A stretch of 64,000 nt of DNA, taken from SPJN01 sp965229935 (GTDB lineage Bacteria; Pseudomonadota; Alphaproteobacteria; SPJN01). Each line of letters begins with the position of its first letter. The first letter of the stretch is position 1. Location: positions 1 through 64,000 of the forward strand of contig CBDDKB010000002.1 of assembly GCA_965229935.1 (NCBI GenBank). The letters are read 5' to 3'. Both the position numbers and the translations under genes were made by a program. Shown here piece after piece: positions 30,847 through 39,063 of the stretch. Below the pieces are notes generated by a model. It made no database searches. It had not been told where the DNA came from and saw only the letters and a program-made list of their open reading frames with translations.

Positions 30847-32360
30847 TCCAATGCTTGATTGAACAGTTTTGCGAACGGCCCGGCGCGATCAAAATACTCA
30901 ACGCGTTGCAAGATCATTGGGTGATAGCCCGCCCAGATTACAAGCTGGCGCTTGAGGGGATCTGATCGGGCAAAATGTCGGGTGATCTCTTCCGGTGCCA
31001 TCAAATCATGTAGTTCCAGTGTTTCGGATTTGCCAGTCAGGCCTTGGCGAGCCTGATCCTGTCCAACTTCGCCACCCCGAATGGCAGCGATCTGGGTTTT
31101 GCCAAGACGCTTGGAAATATATTCTGTTGTCGCCACATCATTATTGCCAAAGAGCTGCATGATACCGGCATTGGCGGCAAAGCTTTCCCAGCGCTCTTTG
31201 TAAAGCGTTGTGCCTTGCCCCCAATCTTGCAGGATGACCCACAGCTTGACGCCGAAAGAGGCAATCTGCCCTGCGGCGTTTTCAAGCTGGCTCATATGCC
31301 CCAGCACCGGAAACTCATCAAGGCAGACCAGAACGGGATGGACGGCTTTTGCCTTTTCCCGCTCCATTGCATCAAGGAGCTGGTTGATGAAGATACGCAG
31401 CCAGCGATTGCATAGGCCCATACGGCTGGCTGGCAGGCATAGATAAACGGTGACTGCTTCGCGTTTCAAATCGGCCAGATCAAAATCATGGCCGGAAAGG
31501 ACAGAGCGCATGGCACTGTATTCGAGCACCTTGGTATGGCGGCGCACGGTAGACAGCACGCTAGCGCGCTCATTCTCGCTTTTTTCAAAGAAATCGAGCG
31601 CCGCGCCTTCAATGGCATCTGCAACATCGGCATAGCCGCAGCCATTGGCAAGCCAATCGGCATTGGCCAGCATTTCGGCGCGCAAGGCAAAGTCGCCATC
31701 CTCATCGGTGCCAAGCCATTGCAGGGCGTGACGTAGTAGGCGACGAACGGTTACCAGATTACGCTCTCCGTCATGGGTGACGGCGGTGGCGACATGAAGA
31801 ATGACACCTTCAATAAAGTTGCGGGCGCTTTCATCCCAATGGGGGTCTTTGCCCGCAGCGATGACAAGCGCGTCCCCGATCAGGGCTGCATCCTCAATGA
31901 TAGTAGGACTATCTAGGGACAGCATGGCCATCGGGTTAAAGCGCGCGCGGTGTTTGGCGGCTTCTCCGGTGGTTTGATTGAAAGGATCAAGCACATAAAC
32001 TTTTTGGCCAAGAGCTGCGCGGCGCGCAGCCGTGATGTTGGCAAGCTCGCCCTTGGGGTCAGTTGCCAGAACGCTGCCGGGGTAAAAGCACATATTGCCA
32101 ATGACGGTGACGGACTTACCTGCACGGCTGCCCGCTACGGTCAAGATATGGCGATTGTCTTCTATGCCAATCAGCTTATCGCCGATGGCTCCCATCAGGA
32201 TTTTCCCCTCAGGGCGCTTGGGGTCATAGGCAAGCGCAGTGCTTTTGCAGATGGCGTCGGGTGATTGCCAGCGCGCTTGCGGTGCCGTTTGTTGCTTGAG
32301 CGGACGCGAGGGGATACCACGCGGGATGTCTTGCATAAATTTGTCTAACATATTGGTCAT
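30843..32360 (-). CDS. VirD4/TraG-like coupling ATPase
   Basis: 505 residues from the ATG at 32360. Walker A is GSRAGKS (about 77-83) and Walker B is VLVCLDEFPVLG; PGSVLATDPKGELA and YVLDPFN are typical of type IV coupling proteins, and the end holds QLVIWAGYHPMILQRVEYF. These ATPases bring the relaxase-DNA complex to a mating pore. Unlike most VirD4/TraG proteins I see no N-terminal membrane anchor before the nucleotide-binding domain. The frame is open up to 32480; that upstream part is Arg/His-rich and not convincing. Confidence 0.88.
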   Translation of the reverse strand: MTNMLDKFMQDIPRGIPSRPLKQQTAPQARWQSPDAICKSTALAYDPKRPEGKILMGAIGDKLIGIEDNRHILTVAGSRAGKSVTVIGNMCFYPGSVLATDPKGELANITAARRAALGQKVYVLDPFNQTTGEAAKHRARFNPMAMLSLDSPTIIEDAALIGDALVIAAGKDPHWDESARNFIEGVILHVATAVTHDGERNLVTVRRLLRHALQWLGTDEDGDFALRAEMLANADWLANGCGYADVADAIEGAALDFFEKSENERASVLSTVRRHTKVLEYSAMRSVLSGHDFDLADLKREAVTVYLCLPASRMGLCNRWLRIFINQLLDAMEREKAKAVHPVLVCLDEFPVLGHMSQLENAAGQIASFGVKLWVILQDWGQGTTLYKERWESFAANAGIMQLFGNNDVATTEYISKRLGKTQIAAIRGGEVGQDQARQGLTGKSETLELHDLMAPEEITRHFARSDPLKRQLVIWAGYHPMILQRVEYFDRAGPFAKLFNQALD

Positions 32361-32664
32361 CTCTATGGCGTTCCTCTCACGTCCTTGAGATTGATCGTGC
32401 CTGAAGGGGATGGGCGCGGGCCTCGTGCTGTCCTCGTGGCGGCGGTGCGAGAGCGAAATCATCAAGTCAGCCCTAATCATTTGAACCCGTTTTGACTAAA
32501 TACACGCGAGACCTGACAGGGCACACCAGCCGGTCAACGGGCTGCCCGCTCCATTCGCTTCGCTCCCGTGTTGCCCGTAAACCCTTATAGGGTGACCGGC
32601 TGCCTTGAAGCCCTGTCCAATGGGTTCGCGTCGTCAAAACAGATCAAATGAAAGGAGACTTAAG

Positions 32665-32886
32665 ATGACAGAACCTCGCAACCAAACACGCACACATCAG
32701 GCACCGGCCTTGATCGCCTATCACGTTTCAGAACGCGGTGATCAATCATACTGGACCCGCATCGGGGCCGCCTGGGATCACGAAGATGCCAAAGGCCTGA
32801 CAGTTCAGCTCGACCTTGTTCCCGCAAATGGCGGACGCATCGTTTTACGCGAAGCAGGTCAAGAGACCGACGGCGAGCAAGGCTAA
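32665..32886 (+). CDS. small conserved hypothetical protein
   Basis: 73 residues beginning MTEPRNQTRTHQAPALIAYH, with SYWTRIGAAWDHEDAKGLTVQLDLVP and GGRIVLRE. I recognise this as a type of small protein common on alphaproteobacterial plasmids and islands near transfer genes, but I know of no function. The start behind AAAGGAGACTTAAG is firm; the same leader occurs before the small gene at 21432. An intrinsic terminator follows. Confidence 0.7.
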   Translation: MTEPRNQTRTHQAPALIAYHVSERGDQSYWTRIGAAWDHEDAKGLTVQLDLVPANGGRIVLREAGQETDGEQG

Positions 32887-32908
32887 ACCCTAAAACATAC
32901 CCACAGCT

Positions 32909-32939
32909 AAAGCGGGGGCGCGCAAGCGTCCCCGCTTTT
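32909..32939 (+). terminator. intrinsic terminator
   Basis: The stem AAGCGGGGGCGC / GCGTCCCCGCTT (one G-T) closes on a GCAA tetraloop and is followed by TTTTC. It ends the small gene at 32665-32886. Confidence 0.8.
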
Positions 32940-33532
32940 CGTTTCGGGTTATCCTGATAAGATCAATAAGCGCGTTCGGATTAGGCAAATGGCTGGGCTG
33001 TTTGGTTTATCCGCAACGCTCCGTTTCGACCCGCCATGGTCCGGAAAGTGTGGAAAATCTGCGGCTTTTGGGGCGATTTTAAGGGTTTGATAACCATGTT
33101 CTCCGTAGACTGAAGGAAGAGCAGGTGGAAGGCATTAAGATGGAGTACAAGGTGTGCGTGGTACTACCACGCGCACCTTGGGGGGGATGTTCCACTCCCC
33201 CGCTAACCCCCCTCGGTTATCGCTAAATTCAATCATCCTTTTGGGATGCTTTCATGAAGCGATAGGTCAGCCAGACACGGGATCGACCCAATCTGGCTGA
33301 GGAAAACGTTTCGCCGTTTAATCACGAGCCGGGAAGACTGCGCTCTCCCCTTGCGCCCCATCGCTCAAAGGGCTTTGGATGCCCCTTGAAACCCTCCACA
33401 AGGCGTATGCCGCCTTGACCTGCATTCAGGGGACTTCGCCTCCCCTGAAAACCCTGGACCAAACCTTGCAGCTTTGGATGCCGCGAGGACGCCGCGAGGC
33501 AGGGCGTGATGCTGCTTCAGTAAGCAGGAGGC
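32940..33532 (+). other. gene-free region upstream of mobilization genes, candidate oriT
   Basis: No gene is supported in these 590 bp; a frame from 33379 overlaps the MobC-like gene and has no family features. The strongest structure is a 33-nt hairpin at 33148-33180: CAAGGTGTGCGTGGT, loop ACT, ACCACGCGCACCTTG, 15 pairs with one G-T. A second hairpin, TTCAGGGGA/TCCCCTGAA, is at 33425-33449. The location just before the relaxase genes is where oriT is usually found; the nick site is not identified. Confidence 0.5.
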
Positions 33533-33898
33533 ATGGAAAACGGAAAAGACAAACAGGAACGCCCCAAGAAAAGAAGTGCGCCGATATCCTATCGGCCACC
33601 CGCCGAACTCGAAGCCGAGTTTTGGTTGCGGGTGGAGCGTTCCGGTCTTTCCCGAAATGCCTTTATCACGCAGGCCATATTCGGCGGGGAGGTGCCCCGT
33701 GCCTCACGCCGTCCTGTGATTGAGAAGCAACTCATCGCCCATCTGTTGAGCCAGACCGCCCGCCTGCATGATGATCTTCATGAGATCAGTCTTATTGCCG
33801 GAACGGATGCCGGTGTGGCGCTCAAACTGGCACAGGCGGTGGCAGAGCTCACTGCCATCCGGCAGGCCTGCTTCCACGCGATGGGGCGGCGATCGTGA
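33533..33898 (+). CDS. MobC-like relaxosome accessory protein
   Basis: 121 residues. The basic start (KRSAPISYRPPAELEAEFWLRVERSGLSRNAFITQAIFG) matches the ribbon-helix-helix DNA-binding region of plasmid mobilization proteins of the MobC type. The C-terminal half (LLSQTARLHDDLHEISL) is helical. It overlaps the relaxase start by 4 bases (GTGA), so the two are co-translated. It probably opens or marks oriT for the relaxase. Confidence 0.8.
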   Translation: MENGKDKQERPKKRSAPISYRPPAELEAEFWLRVERSGLSRNAFITQAIFGGEVPRASRRPVIEKQLIAHLLSQTARLHDDLHEISLIAGTDAGVALKLAQAVAELTAIRQACFHAMGRRS

Positions 33899-35493
33899 TC
33901 CCCTTTGCCTCTCAACGTGGTGGCGGCAATGACCTTGCAACCCATTTGCAGAACGAAGCGGAAAATGAGCAGGTGGAAGTTGCACATATCCGGGGCGCGG
34001 TGGCGCACGATCTGCACGGCGCATTCGCCGAATGGGAATTGCAGGCCGACTGCCTGACCAAATGCCAGAACTATCTTTACAGCCTGTCGATTAATCCGTG
34101 GGATAAGATCAACGGCCCGATGAGCCGTGACCAATATATGGATTATATTGGCCGGGTCGAAGATAGTCTGGGGCTGGCCAATCAACCCCGCGCCGTGGTC
34201 TTTCATTGCAAAAACGGACGCGAGCACGCTCACGTCGTCTGGTCGCGGATTGATGCGGATGAGGGCAAAGCCATCCAGATGAGCTTTGACCATCAAAAGC
34301 TGATGATGGTGACGCGGGAATTTGCCCGTGATCATGATCTGGTCCTGCCAGATGGCTACGAACAATCCCATGATAAAAAGCAGAAGAACCGGCAGAACAG
34401 CCTTTACGATCAACATCAGCAGAACAATACAGGTCGCACCAAGGAAGAGCGAATGGCCGAGGTCACGCAGGCTTGGCGCAGCGCAGACAGTCCGCAGGGC
34501 TTTGTGAATGCTCTTGCCGATATGGGCTATGTGCTGGCGACGGGGAATCGGCCTTATGTGCTGGTGGACTTGCACGGCCATATGAGCGCCTTGCCCCGTA
34601 TGATTGATGACAAGTCGGTGCGCTCAAAGGACGTGGTGGCTTTCCTTGAGAAGGATTATCCGGCAGATGCCTTGCCAACGGTGGATGAGGCGCGGGAAGC
34701 CGCTGCCCGTTATCGTGACCAGCTCACCCAGCATATGGATTACGAGGCATGGGCGGACAAGGCCGATGTGTTGAAGCAGTCCCATATTGAACGCCGCAAA
34801 CCGTTGGAGGCCGAAAAAGCCGGTCTCGCGGAACGTATGGCTAAGGAAAAGGCCGCGCTTGTGCAGAAGCAGGCTGCAGAGGCCAAGCGGCTGCAAGACA
34901 CTATCGCCAAACAAGAACAGGTCATTGCTGACAAGCGTGCGCTGTTTAACCCGAAAGGATTGATGGCGTTTTTGGGGCGTGCGTCCGGTGCCATGTTCGT
35001 GCGCCGCGTGCTGCATGACTATCAGGACAAGAAGCGCCATGCGGGACAGGCCAATGACCGGGAGGCACTGGCCTTTGTCCATCAGGAAGAACAGCGCCTT
35101 CAGGAACGGAAACATGCTGCCTTGGAGCAGGATATTGAGCGCCGCTTGCGCAACCTAGAAAAGGTTGAAGCCCGCGAATTTGCGGCGCTTGATCAGAAGT
35201 TTGAGCGTGCCCGCCACCAAGGCCTGCGTCAGGAGCTTAACCGCACCAATATTGATAGTCTCAGCAAGCACTTCCGTGACGCTGCCGGTCAGGTGCGAGG
35301 TGGCCACGAGGGCGGTGGCCATGCTGGCCATGATATCCCGGACTTAACCCAAGAATTTGATCGCGCCTCCGGTGCCGATCAAGACGAGGGGGATAGCGAT
35401 GGCGGCGATGAGCGTGATCACCATCCGCGCAGTGAAGAGCATATGCGTAACCGTCGCCGAAAAAAGGATCACGATCGTGGGCGCGATAGGTAA
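33895..35493 (+). CDS. relaxase / mobilization nuclease
   Basis: A 532-residue protein with GTG start. The relaxase domain occupies about residues 1-200; AVVFHCKNGREHAHVVWSRID supplies His104, His111 and His113, the metal-binding motif of this superfamily, after NYLYSLSINPW. The N-terminal GGGNDLATHLQNEAENEQVEV matches a divergent relaxase group common in alphaproteobacteria; the usual N-terminal Tyr nucleophile is not evident. From about 285 to 460 it is a long coiled coil (EAEKAGLAERMAKEKAALVQ and onward), and the tail is charged and His/Asp-rich. It cuts oriT and pilots DNA during transfer. Confidence 0.85.
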   Translation: MIPFASQRGGGNDLATHLQNEAENEQVEVAHIRGAVAHDLHGAFAEWELQADCLTKCQNYLYSLSINPWDKINGPMSRDQYMDYIGRVEDSLGLANQPRAVVFHCKNGREHAHVVWSRIDADEGKAIQMSFDHQKLMMVTREFARDHDLVLPDGYEQSHDKKQKNRQNSLYDQHQQNNTGRTKEERMAEVTQAWRSADSPQGFVNALADMGYVLATGNRPYVLVDLHGHMSALPRMIDDKSVRSKDVVAFLEKDYPADALPTVDEAREAAARYRDQLTQHMDYEAWADKADVLKQSHIERRKPLEAEKAGLAERMAKEKAALVQKQAAEAKRLQDTIAKQEQVIADKRALFNPKGLMAFLGRASGAMFVRRVLHDYQDKKRHAGQANDREALAFVHQEEQRLQERKHAALEQDIERRLRNLEKVEAREFAALDQKFERARHQGLRQELNRTNIDSLSKHFRDAAGQVRGGHEGGGHAGHDIPDLTQEFDRASGADQDEGDSDGGDERDHHPRSEEHMRNRRRKKDHDRGRDR

Positions 35494-35506
35494 GGAGACA
35501 AAGAAC

Positions 35507-35848
35507 ATGGCAGAACAGACCGCTGAGATAATTGTGTTGGGCGATATTCACCATTTTCGTGAAGAGTGCGACGAATGCCACAACGGCATAATCACCACCG
35601 TGCCTCACAAGGTCTATGAAACCGCCTGCTGTTTTGAAGATATTGAAAAAGTGCTCGGTAAAACAAGCTGGTATTGGGCCGGGCTATATTGCGATTTCTA
35701 CAGGAACCATGATTGCCCTGAAGAGTATGAGTTTTGGGTACAGGTTGTTGATCTGCTACATGCCATTGAATTTGGCTGCCGTGGGGCAATCCGCATTCTG
35801 CCTGATGAAATCGCCGCCCAGTCATTCGATGACAGTCTGCCATTCTGA
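35507..35848 (+). CDS. hypothetical protein
   Basis: 113 residues from the ATG at 35507, with an AAGGAG site; the frame is open upstream over the relaxase end, but that part is not coding. A Cys/His pattern near the start (HHFREECDECHNGIIT) could bind a metal; the remainder is acidic with several aromatic residues (WYWAGLYCDFYRNHD). Family unknown. It lies 13 bp after the relaxase. Confidence 0.55.
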   Translation: MAEQTAEIIVLGDIHHFREECDECHNGIITTVPHKVYETACCFEDIEKVLGKTSWYWAGLYCDFYRNHDCPEEYEFWVQVVDLLHAIEFGCRGAIRILPDEIAAQSFDDSLPF

Positions 35849-35871
35849 CATTTGTGTTATAAGGAATTGCT

Positions 35872-36141
35872 ATGAAACGGACCTATATTGCCTTGATCAG
35901 AAAAGAACCGGAAACCGAATATTGGGTCGATATTCCCGATATTCCGGGCTGCGTGTCCGCTGGCAAGACTATTGATGAAGCGCGGGCCAGTTTTGCCGAA
36001 GCTATCGACTTTCATGTAGAAGGGATGCTGCAAGAGGGAGCGCCCATTCCGGAGCCGCGCTTGTTCAACGATGTATTGGCCTCTGAGAAAGACAGCTATG
36101 TCGATCACTATGAGATCGAAATCAATCTCACCTTGCACTGA
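35872..36141 (+). CDS. HicB family antitoxin-like protein
   Basis: 89 residues with the HicB partially degraded RNase H-like fold: YIALIRKEPETEYWVDIPDIPGCVSAGKTIDEARASFAEAIDFHVEGM. It normally neutralises the HicA mRNA interferase, but no HicA-like gene lies on either side. It also lacks an obvious C-terminal DNA-binding domain, so this may be an orphan or a stand-alone HicB. Confidence 0.82.
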   Translation: MKRTYIALIRKEPETEYWVDIPDIPGCVSAGKTIDEARASFAEAIDFHVEGMLQEGAPIPEPRLFNDVLASEKDSYVDHYEIEINLTLH

Positions 36142-36205
36142 CTGTTTTAAGAATCATTCTCAAAAATTGAATTGACCGACGTGAAATATCTGGTAGCTTG
36201 AAATT

Positions 36206-36529
36206 ATGACTCGTCGGGTGCCCACATTACTGGTGATCGCTTCGCTCGTGCTGATGGCACTGGCGTCAGGCTTTCACGCGCATGCAAATATTGCGGTCGA
36301 TGATCATGGAACAATACAGCTTTCGGTGGATGATTCAGTAGATTCCGATCCCTTTGAGGATTGCGATCAATGTGAGTGCCATCTTGGTTGTGGCCACATC
36401 ATTGGCCATCTTTCTGATCTGACCATTGCAGTGCCGGATGCGTCGGCGATCTCTCTTTCGCGTCACGCCGACCGGGTGCGAGGTTCACCTCACTACCCGA
36501 TGAATAAACCTCCCAAAACGATAGCGTAA
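36206..36529 (+). CDS. hypothetical exported Cys/His-rich protein
   Basis: 107 residues with an N-terminal signal-like segment (PTLLVIASLVLMALASGFHAHA) and a central DCDQCECHLGCGHIIGH that should bind metal ions. Such small exported proteins are frequent in front of CzcCBA operons. A palindromic GAATCATTCTC lies just upstream at 36151-36161 and may be a metal-regulator site. Confidence 0.6.
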   Translation: MTRRVPTLLVIASLVLMALASGFHAHANIAVDDHGTIQLSVDDSVDSDPFEDCDQCECHLGCGHIIGHLSDLTIAVPDASAISLSRHADRVRGSPHYPMNKPPKTIA

Positions 36530-36625
36530 ACGCAGACGGAATCCGTTTGCGAGAAGGCAGTTCCTGTTTCGCGCAGGGAAATGAACAGGCTTGTTCTGTT
36601 CACAATCGTTTTGAGTGAGGTACAT

Positions 36626-37885
36626 ATGAGAAAGGCAATTTTGGTATTATTGGTGGGGCTGATGCCTCTCGGAAGTGTGGGAAGCGCAGCGGCTGAGGAG
36701 GCTGTGCCAGCCCGTGCAATTTTGACGCTGGAAGAGGCAACAGATATGGCGATAGCCGTGTCACCCGCCCTAAAGGCATCAATGGCAATGCGGGACGCAG
36801 CGATAGGCCGCGAAACACAGGCGGGGTTGTGGCAAAACCCGGAACTGGAGCTAGAGGTAGAGAATTTTGCGGGAACGGGTCCATATGATGGGACGGATTC
36901 TGCCGAATATTTTGCAGGTGTCGGTCAGACATTTGAAATAGGCGGTAAGCGGGGTGCTCGGCAAGAACAGGCATCTTTGTTGCGGTCTGCGGCGGATTTG
37001 CAAACAGAGGCTATGCGCCTTGAGATAGTGCGCGATGTTCATATCGCATACGAGACTGTCCTAGTTGAACAAGAAGCGCTTCGACTGGCGCAGTCCCAAG
37101 AAAGTCTTGCCCGTGAAGTCCATGATATTGTGAAAAAACGGGTTGCGGCGGCAGCGTCGTCTGACATCCAGCTCAGCAAGGCAGAAGTTGCGCTTAGTAC
37201 CGCTGTTATTGCGCGCGAAAATGCAGAGCGGGAACTTGCCATAGCCAAGGCATCACTCGCGAGCTTGCTCGGCTTAGCTCACCTCAGTCATGTGCTTGAC
37301 AGCGATCATTTCTACGAGCTTTCACCTCCCAATGATCTGCAATCCTATCAAGCGCGTTTGGCAGATAGCCCCAATCTGCTTGCTATTGCAATGGCGGCAT
37401 CTGGACAGAAAGCGGCGATAAGGCTTGCCAAGGCGCAGGCCATCCCCGATCCGACCTTTAGAGTTGGTATACGGCGCTTTAACGACACCGACGACAATGC
37501 TGTTATTGCAGGTGCTTCAATTCCGTTGCCCGTATTGAACCGTAATCAGGGCGGTGTTGCGGAGGAAGAAGCACTCTACCAGCAACAACTTCGGAATGCG
37601 GAGGATGCCAGAAGGCTCGCCGGTCAACAACTTGTTGAAGCATGGCAAAATTGGCAGACAGCCTATCGGGAAGCAAACCGCTTCCAATCCACATTGATAC
37701 CGGCAGCCGAGAAGGCATACCGCCTGTCCCGTGAAGGTTTTGAAAAAGGCCGGTTCCCATTTTTAGAAGTTCTTGATGCGCAGCGCACTTTGTTTCAGGC
37801 GCGCGCCGGGCATCACAACGCACTTAAACGCTACCACGTCTCACGCGCTGACGTTGAGCGTCTTACAACATCATCAGGAGAATAA
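36626..37885 (+). CDS. czcC: TolC family outer-membrane channel (CzcC-like)
   Basis: 419 residues from the ATG at 36626 (GTGAGG site; the frame extends to 36581). A signal peptide (ILVLLVGLMPLGSVGSAAAEE) precedes two TolC-type repeats rich in alternating helices, with LWQNPELELEVENFAGTG and a VGQTFEIGGKRGARQEQA segment typical of CzcC. It forms the outer-membrane exit duct for the RND pump encoded next. It is the first gene of czcCBA. Confidence 0.88.
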   Translation: MRKAILVLLVGLMPLGSVGSAAAEEAVPARAILTLEEATDMAIAVSPALKASMAMRDAAIGRETQAGLWQNPELELEVENFAGTGPYDGTDSAEYFAGVGQTFEIGGKRGARQEQASLLRSAADLQTEAMRLEIVRDVHIAYETVLVEQEALRLAQSQESLAREVHDIVKKRVAAAASSDIQLSKAEVALSTAVIARENAERELAIAKASLASLLGLAHLSHVLDSDHFYELSPPNDLQSYQARLADSPNLLAIAMAASGQKAAIRLAKAQAIPDPTFRVGIRRFNDTDDNAVIAGASIPLPVLNRNQGGVAEEEALYQQQLRNAEDARRLAGQQLVEAWQNWQTAYREANRFQSTLIPAAEKAYRLSREGFEKGRFPFLEVLDAQRTLFQARAGHHNALKRYHVSRADVERLTTSSGE

Positions 37886-37887
37886 AA

Positions 37888-39042
37888 ATGACAACAACAA
37901 ACTCTCTTAAACTTCCACTCGTGCTTTTAGCAGGGCTGCTTCTTGCTCTTGGCTCCGTAACAACATCTGTACTGGCGGAATCTGACGAAGCTGGCCACGC
38001 TGCCCATCGGCATGGTGAACATGGTCATGACGAAAATGAATCTGCCGATCATGCCATAGAAGGATCGGATGTTGATCATTCCGGCCATGATCATGAAGAC
38101 GAAATGAATGGAAATGACCATGATGAGTCTGGCGATAAACATGACGGCCACGATCATGACACTCATAAGCCTGCCCGCGATGAGCATGATGATCATGGTC
38201 ACGGTGGGCATGATGAACACGAAGAGGGCAGCACGAAAATAAGCCCTGACTCAGCTGCACGCATGGGCGTGGTTGTGGACCAGGCAGGACCGGCCACGAT
38301 TGCAAAAACCGTCGCGCTGACCGGACGCATTACACTTGATCAAAATCGGAAGGCCGATGTGCGCGCCCGGTTTGCGGGAATTGTTCACTCCGTGAATGTA
38401 GAACTGGGTGAGACGGTAAAGAAGGGGCAGTTGCTGGCAGTTGTTGAGGCAAATGAGAGCCTGCGTGACTTTCGCGTGGTAGCCCCGATAGACGGGGTTG
38501 TATTAAGCCGGAACACCAATGTCGGTGATGTCACAGGCGTTGATCCGCTGTTCAAAATCGCAGACCTTTCAGAAGTCTGGGCCAAGTTTCATGTTTTCCC
38601 GCGTGATGCGGAACGCATTGCGGCTGAGCAAGCAGTCACCATTCATACGCTTGAGCGGGACAAGACCGCGGCGGCTAAAATTACCATGTTGTTTCCGACA
38701 GCGGACGCTCTTAGCCAAACGCTTGTCGCGATTGTTCCGCTTGCAAATCAAGAAGGCGCTTGGAAGCCGGGCATGACCGTTGAAGGTGATGTTGCAGTTT
38801 CAAGTCGGCAGGTGCAGATCGCTGTCCCGCACAGTGCGGTCCAGAAAATGGAAGAATATGGAGACGTGGTGTTCGTCACTGACGGAAATCGGTTCAAACC
38901 AAATCCTGTCAAACTTGGTGTCTCAGATTCGAAGTTTGTTGAGGTTTTGGACGGCCTTACGGCAGGACAAGCCTATGTCGCCAAAGGCAGCTTCATCATC
39001 AAATCAGACATTTTGAAAGCCACTGCGGCTCATTCTCACTAA
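37888..39042 (+). CDS. czcB: RND periplasmic adaptor with His-rich N-terminus (CzcB-like)
   Basis: 384 residues. After a signal peptide, about residues 28-112 are extremely rich in His, Asp and Glu (HAAHRHGEHGHDENESADHA and similar runs), a probable metal sponge. The membrane-fusion core follows: KKGQLLAVVEANESLRDFRVVAPIDGVVLSRNTNVGD (lipoyl/barrel-sandwich), then beta barrel and a C-terminal segment ending in HSH. It begins 3 bp after czcC. It links the inner-membrane pump to the channel. Confidence 0.9.
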   Translation: MTTTNSLKLPLVLLAGLLLALGSVTTSVLAESDEAGHAAHRHGEHGHDENESADHAIEGSDVDHSGHDHEDEMNGNDHDESGDKHDGHDHDTHKPARDEHDDHGHGGHDEHEEGSTKISPDSAARMGVVVDQAGPATIAKTVALTGRITLDQNRKADVRARFAGIVHSVNVELGETVKKGQLLAVVEANESLRDFRVVAPIDGVVLSRNTNVGDVTGVDPLFKIADLSEVWAKFHVFPRDAERIAAEQAVTIHTLERDKTAAAKITMLFPTADALSQTLVAIVPLANQEGAWKPGMTVEGDVAVSSRQVQIAVPHSAVQKMEEYGDVVFVTDGNRFKPNPVKLGVSDSKFVEVLDGLTAGQAYVAKGSFIIKSDILKATAAHSH

Positions 39043-39063
39043 ACCCAACAGAAAGCCGCGATC

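Noticed and set aside
33379..33723. A 114-codon frame before and over the MobC-like gene
   Set aside because: It overlaps a gene with a clear family pattern, its product is Arg/Cys-rich with no known features, and the region holds hairpins suited to oriT.
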